6,046 nucleotides of DNA from an uncultured Oscillospiraceae bacterium (GTDB taxonomy: Bacteria; Bacillota; Clostridia; Oscillospirales; Oscillospiraceae), in the NCBI GenBank assembly GCA_944385595.1, contig CALWXY010000108.1, forward strand, positions 1 through 6,046, read 5' to 3'. Positions 5,102 through 6,046 of the stretch are shown here, one piece after another. The first letter of the stretch is position 1; every line of letters begins with the position of its first letter. The position numbers were made by a program, and so were the translations under genes. The notes under the pieces are model-generated. The model ran no database searches. It saw only the letters and a list, made by a program, of their open reading frames with translations, and was not told the origin of the DNA.

Positions 5102-6046
5102 CTAAATTTTACGCTGCGCGGCGAGGCCGGGGAAATACTTTTCGACGAATGGTATGCGCGCGGCCTCGAAGCTCTTTCCGTTCAGGTAGGAGAGGGCGCC
5201 GGCGTCCGTCTCGAAGTCGAAAATCAGCCTGTATGAGTAGAGCAGCTGGCCCTTTTCACCGAAGGCGCGGTTGCGCCGCTCGGAGCCGTACTTCCCGTCG
5301 CCGAGGAGGGGGCAGCCCGCGTGCGCCATCTGCGCTCTTATCTGATGCGTGCGCCCGGTGAAGAGGCGGCACTCGACGAGCGACAGCTCGCCTTTCGACG
5401 CTATGGTGCGGTACTCGGTGACGGCGGTTTTCGCGCCGGGCTTGGGGCTGTCGTAGACGTAGACCTGGTTTTTGGCGGCGTCCTTGAATATGAAGCCCTC
5501 GAGCCTGCCGCTCGCGGGGCGGGGACGCCCCAGCACGACGCAGAGATAGTACTTGTCGATCTCGCGCGCCTTGATCTTGTCGTTCATGATGCGCAGCGCC
5601 TCGGCGTTTTTGGCGGCTATGACTATGCCGCCGGTGTTCTGGTCGATGCGGTTGCATAGGGCGGGGGCAAAGGAGTTCTCCTCACGCGGACGCCACTCGC
5701 CGGACTGGTAGGCTCGCGCCTGAATGTTTGCGATGAGGGTGTTTGCGTCCCAGGTGCCGGCGCTGTGGCAGAGGACGCCGGGCTTCTTGTCGACGAGGAT
5801 GATGTTCTCGTCCTCGTAGACTATGTCGAGCCTCGGTGTGGAGACCTTGAGATAGGAGTTGCGCTCGGTGGGGCGCTCGAAAAATTCGTCGTTAATATAT
5901 AGTTGTATGACGTCGCCCTCGGCGAGGCGCGCGTCGCGCTTGGAGCCGCGGGCGTTGACCTTGATGCGCTTGAGCCTTATGTATTTCTGGAGCAGGGACT
6001 CCGGCAGCAGCGGCACGGCCTTGCCGACGAAGCGGTCGAGCCTCTG
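5102..6046 (-). CDS. RluA-family pseudouridine synthase (N-terminus cut by right edge)
   Basis: This enzyme converts uridine to pseudouridine in RNA, most likely 23S rRNA; the exact site cannot be assigned. The frame is open to the right edge. Although a GTG occurs at 6016, the upstream codons read QRLDRFVGKA, the normal start of an RluA-family S4 domain, so the true start lies outside the window and only a few residues are missing. Numbering from that GTG, the S4-like RNA-binding part covers about 1-45 (LLQKYIRLKRIKVN). The catalytic domain begins near 63 with LDIVYEDENIILVDKKPGVLCHS. The motif around the catalytic Asp is CNRIDQNTGG (121-130, Asp125), where many family members have HRLD. LFTGRTHQIRAQMAH (218-232) and PLLGDGKYG (236-244) are conserved family blocks. 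The gene ends 22 bases before the pot promoter. It is probably an unrelated neighbour; no clear terminator of its own is seen. Confidence 0.92.
   Translation of the reverse strand, partial: QRLDRFVGKAVPLLPESLLQKYIRLKRIKVNARGSKRDARLAEGDVIQLYINDEFFERPTERNSYLKVSTPRLDIVYEDENIILVDKKPGVLCHSAGTWDANTLIANIQARAYQSGEWRPREENSFAPALCNRIDQNTGGIVIAAKNAEALRIMNDKIKAREIDKYYLCVVLGRPRPASGRLEGFIFKDAAKNQVYVYDSPKPGAKTAVTEYRTIASKGELSLVECRLFTGRTHQIRAQMAHAGCPLLGDGKYGSERRNRAFGEKGQLLYSYRLIFDFETDAGALSYLNGKSFEAARIPFVEKYFPGLAAQRKI

Noticed and set aside
3757..5361. A 534-codon open frame on the plus strand across potA, the leader and part of the RluA-family gene
   Set aside because: It is antisense to three well-supported elements, including intact PotA motifs, and its product has no recognisable domain. 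Long antisense frames are common in GC-rich coding DNA.
1..6046. CRISPR arrays, tRNA or rRNA genes, and transposase genes
   Set aside because: No regularly spaced repeats, cloverleaf-like sequence, conserved rRNA blocks or transposase motifs were seen on either strand.

Overview
This window looks like chromosomal DNA from a GC-rich Clostridia-type Firmicute, probably a gut Oscillospiraceae/Christensenellales-like lineage. That assignment is inferred from strong purine-rich Shine-Dalgarno sites, SigA-type promoters, a potABCD operon in the Firmicute order, and a clostridial-style RluA-family enzyme. Composition is about 60% GC or more over most genes. Every supported gene lies on the minus strand, so transcription runs from high to low coordinates.

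From right to left: (1) the window's right edge cuts the first codons of an RluA-family pseudouridine synthase gene ending at 5102. (2) A 136-base intergenic region (4966-5101) carries a near-consensus SigA promoter and, at the predicted transcript 5' end, a long stem-loop leader. (3) A compact four-gene polyamine ABC importer operon follows: potA (ATPase), potB and potC (permeases) and potD (binding protein). The genes overlap by 11 bases (A/B) and 4 bases (B/C) and are separated by 1 base (C/D), which suggests translational coupling. (4) A segment of clearly lower GC (about 43% by hand count over 481-960) holds an unrecognised 142-residue gene with its own extended -10 promoter. An 11-bp inverted repeat begins in the potD stop codon and surrounds that promoter. 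(5) A GC-rich Rho-independent terminator at 421-453 closes this gene. (6) A promoter, ribosome site and first 119 codons of an exported or membrane protein, tentatively DUF5693-like, run off the left edge.

The pot genes should form one machine. PotD captures spermidine or putrescine outside the cell, PotB and PotC form the membrane channel, and PotA dimers hydrolyse ATP to drive import. The least ordinary points are that PotD has a C-terminal membrane anchor instead of a lipoprotein cysteine, that PotA has a strongly acidic C-terminal tail, and that a 5'-terminal stem-loop precedes the operon. The low-GC orphan gene just after potD also stands out. I see no clearly new defence, mobile or RNA system. 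No gene-free stretch reaches 300 bases.
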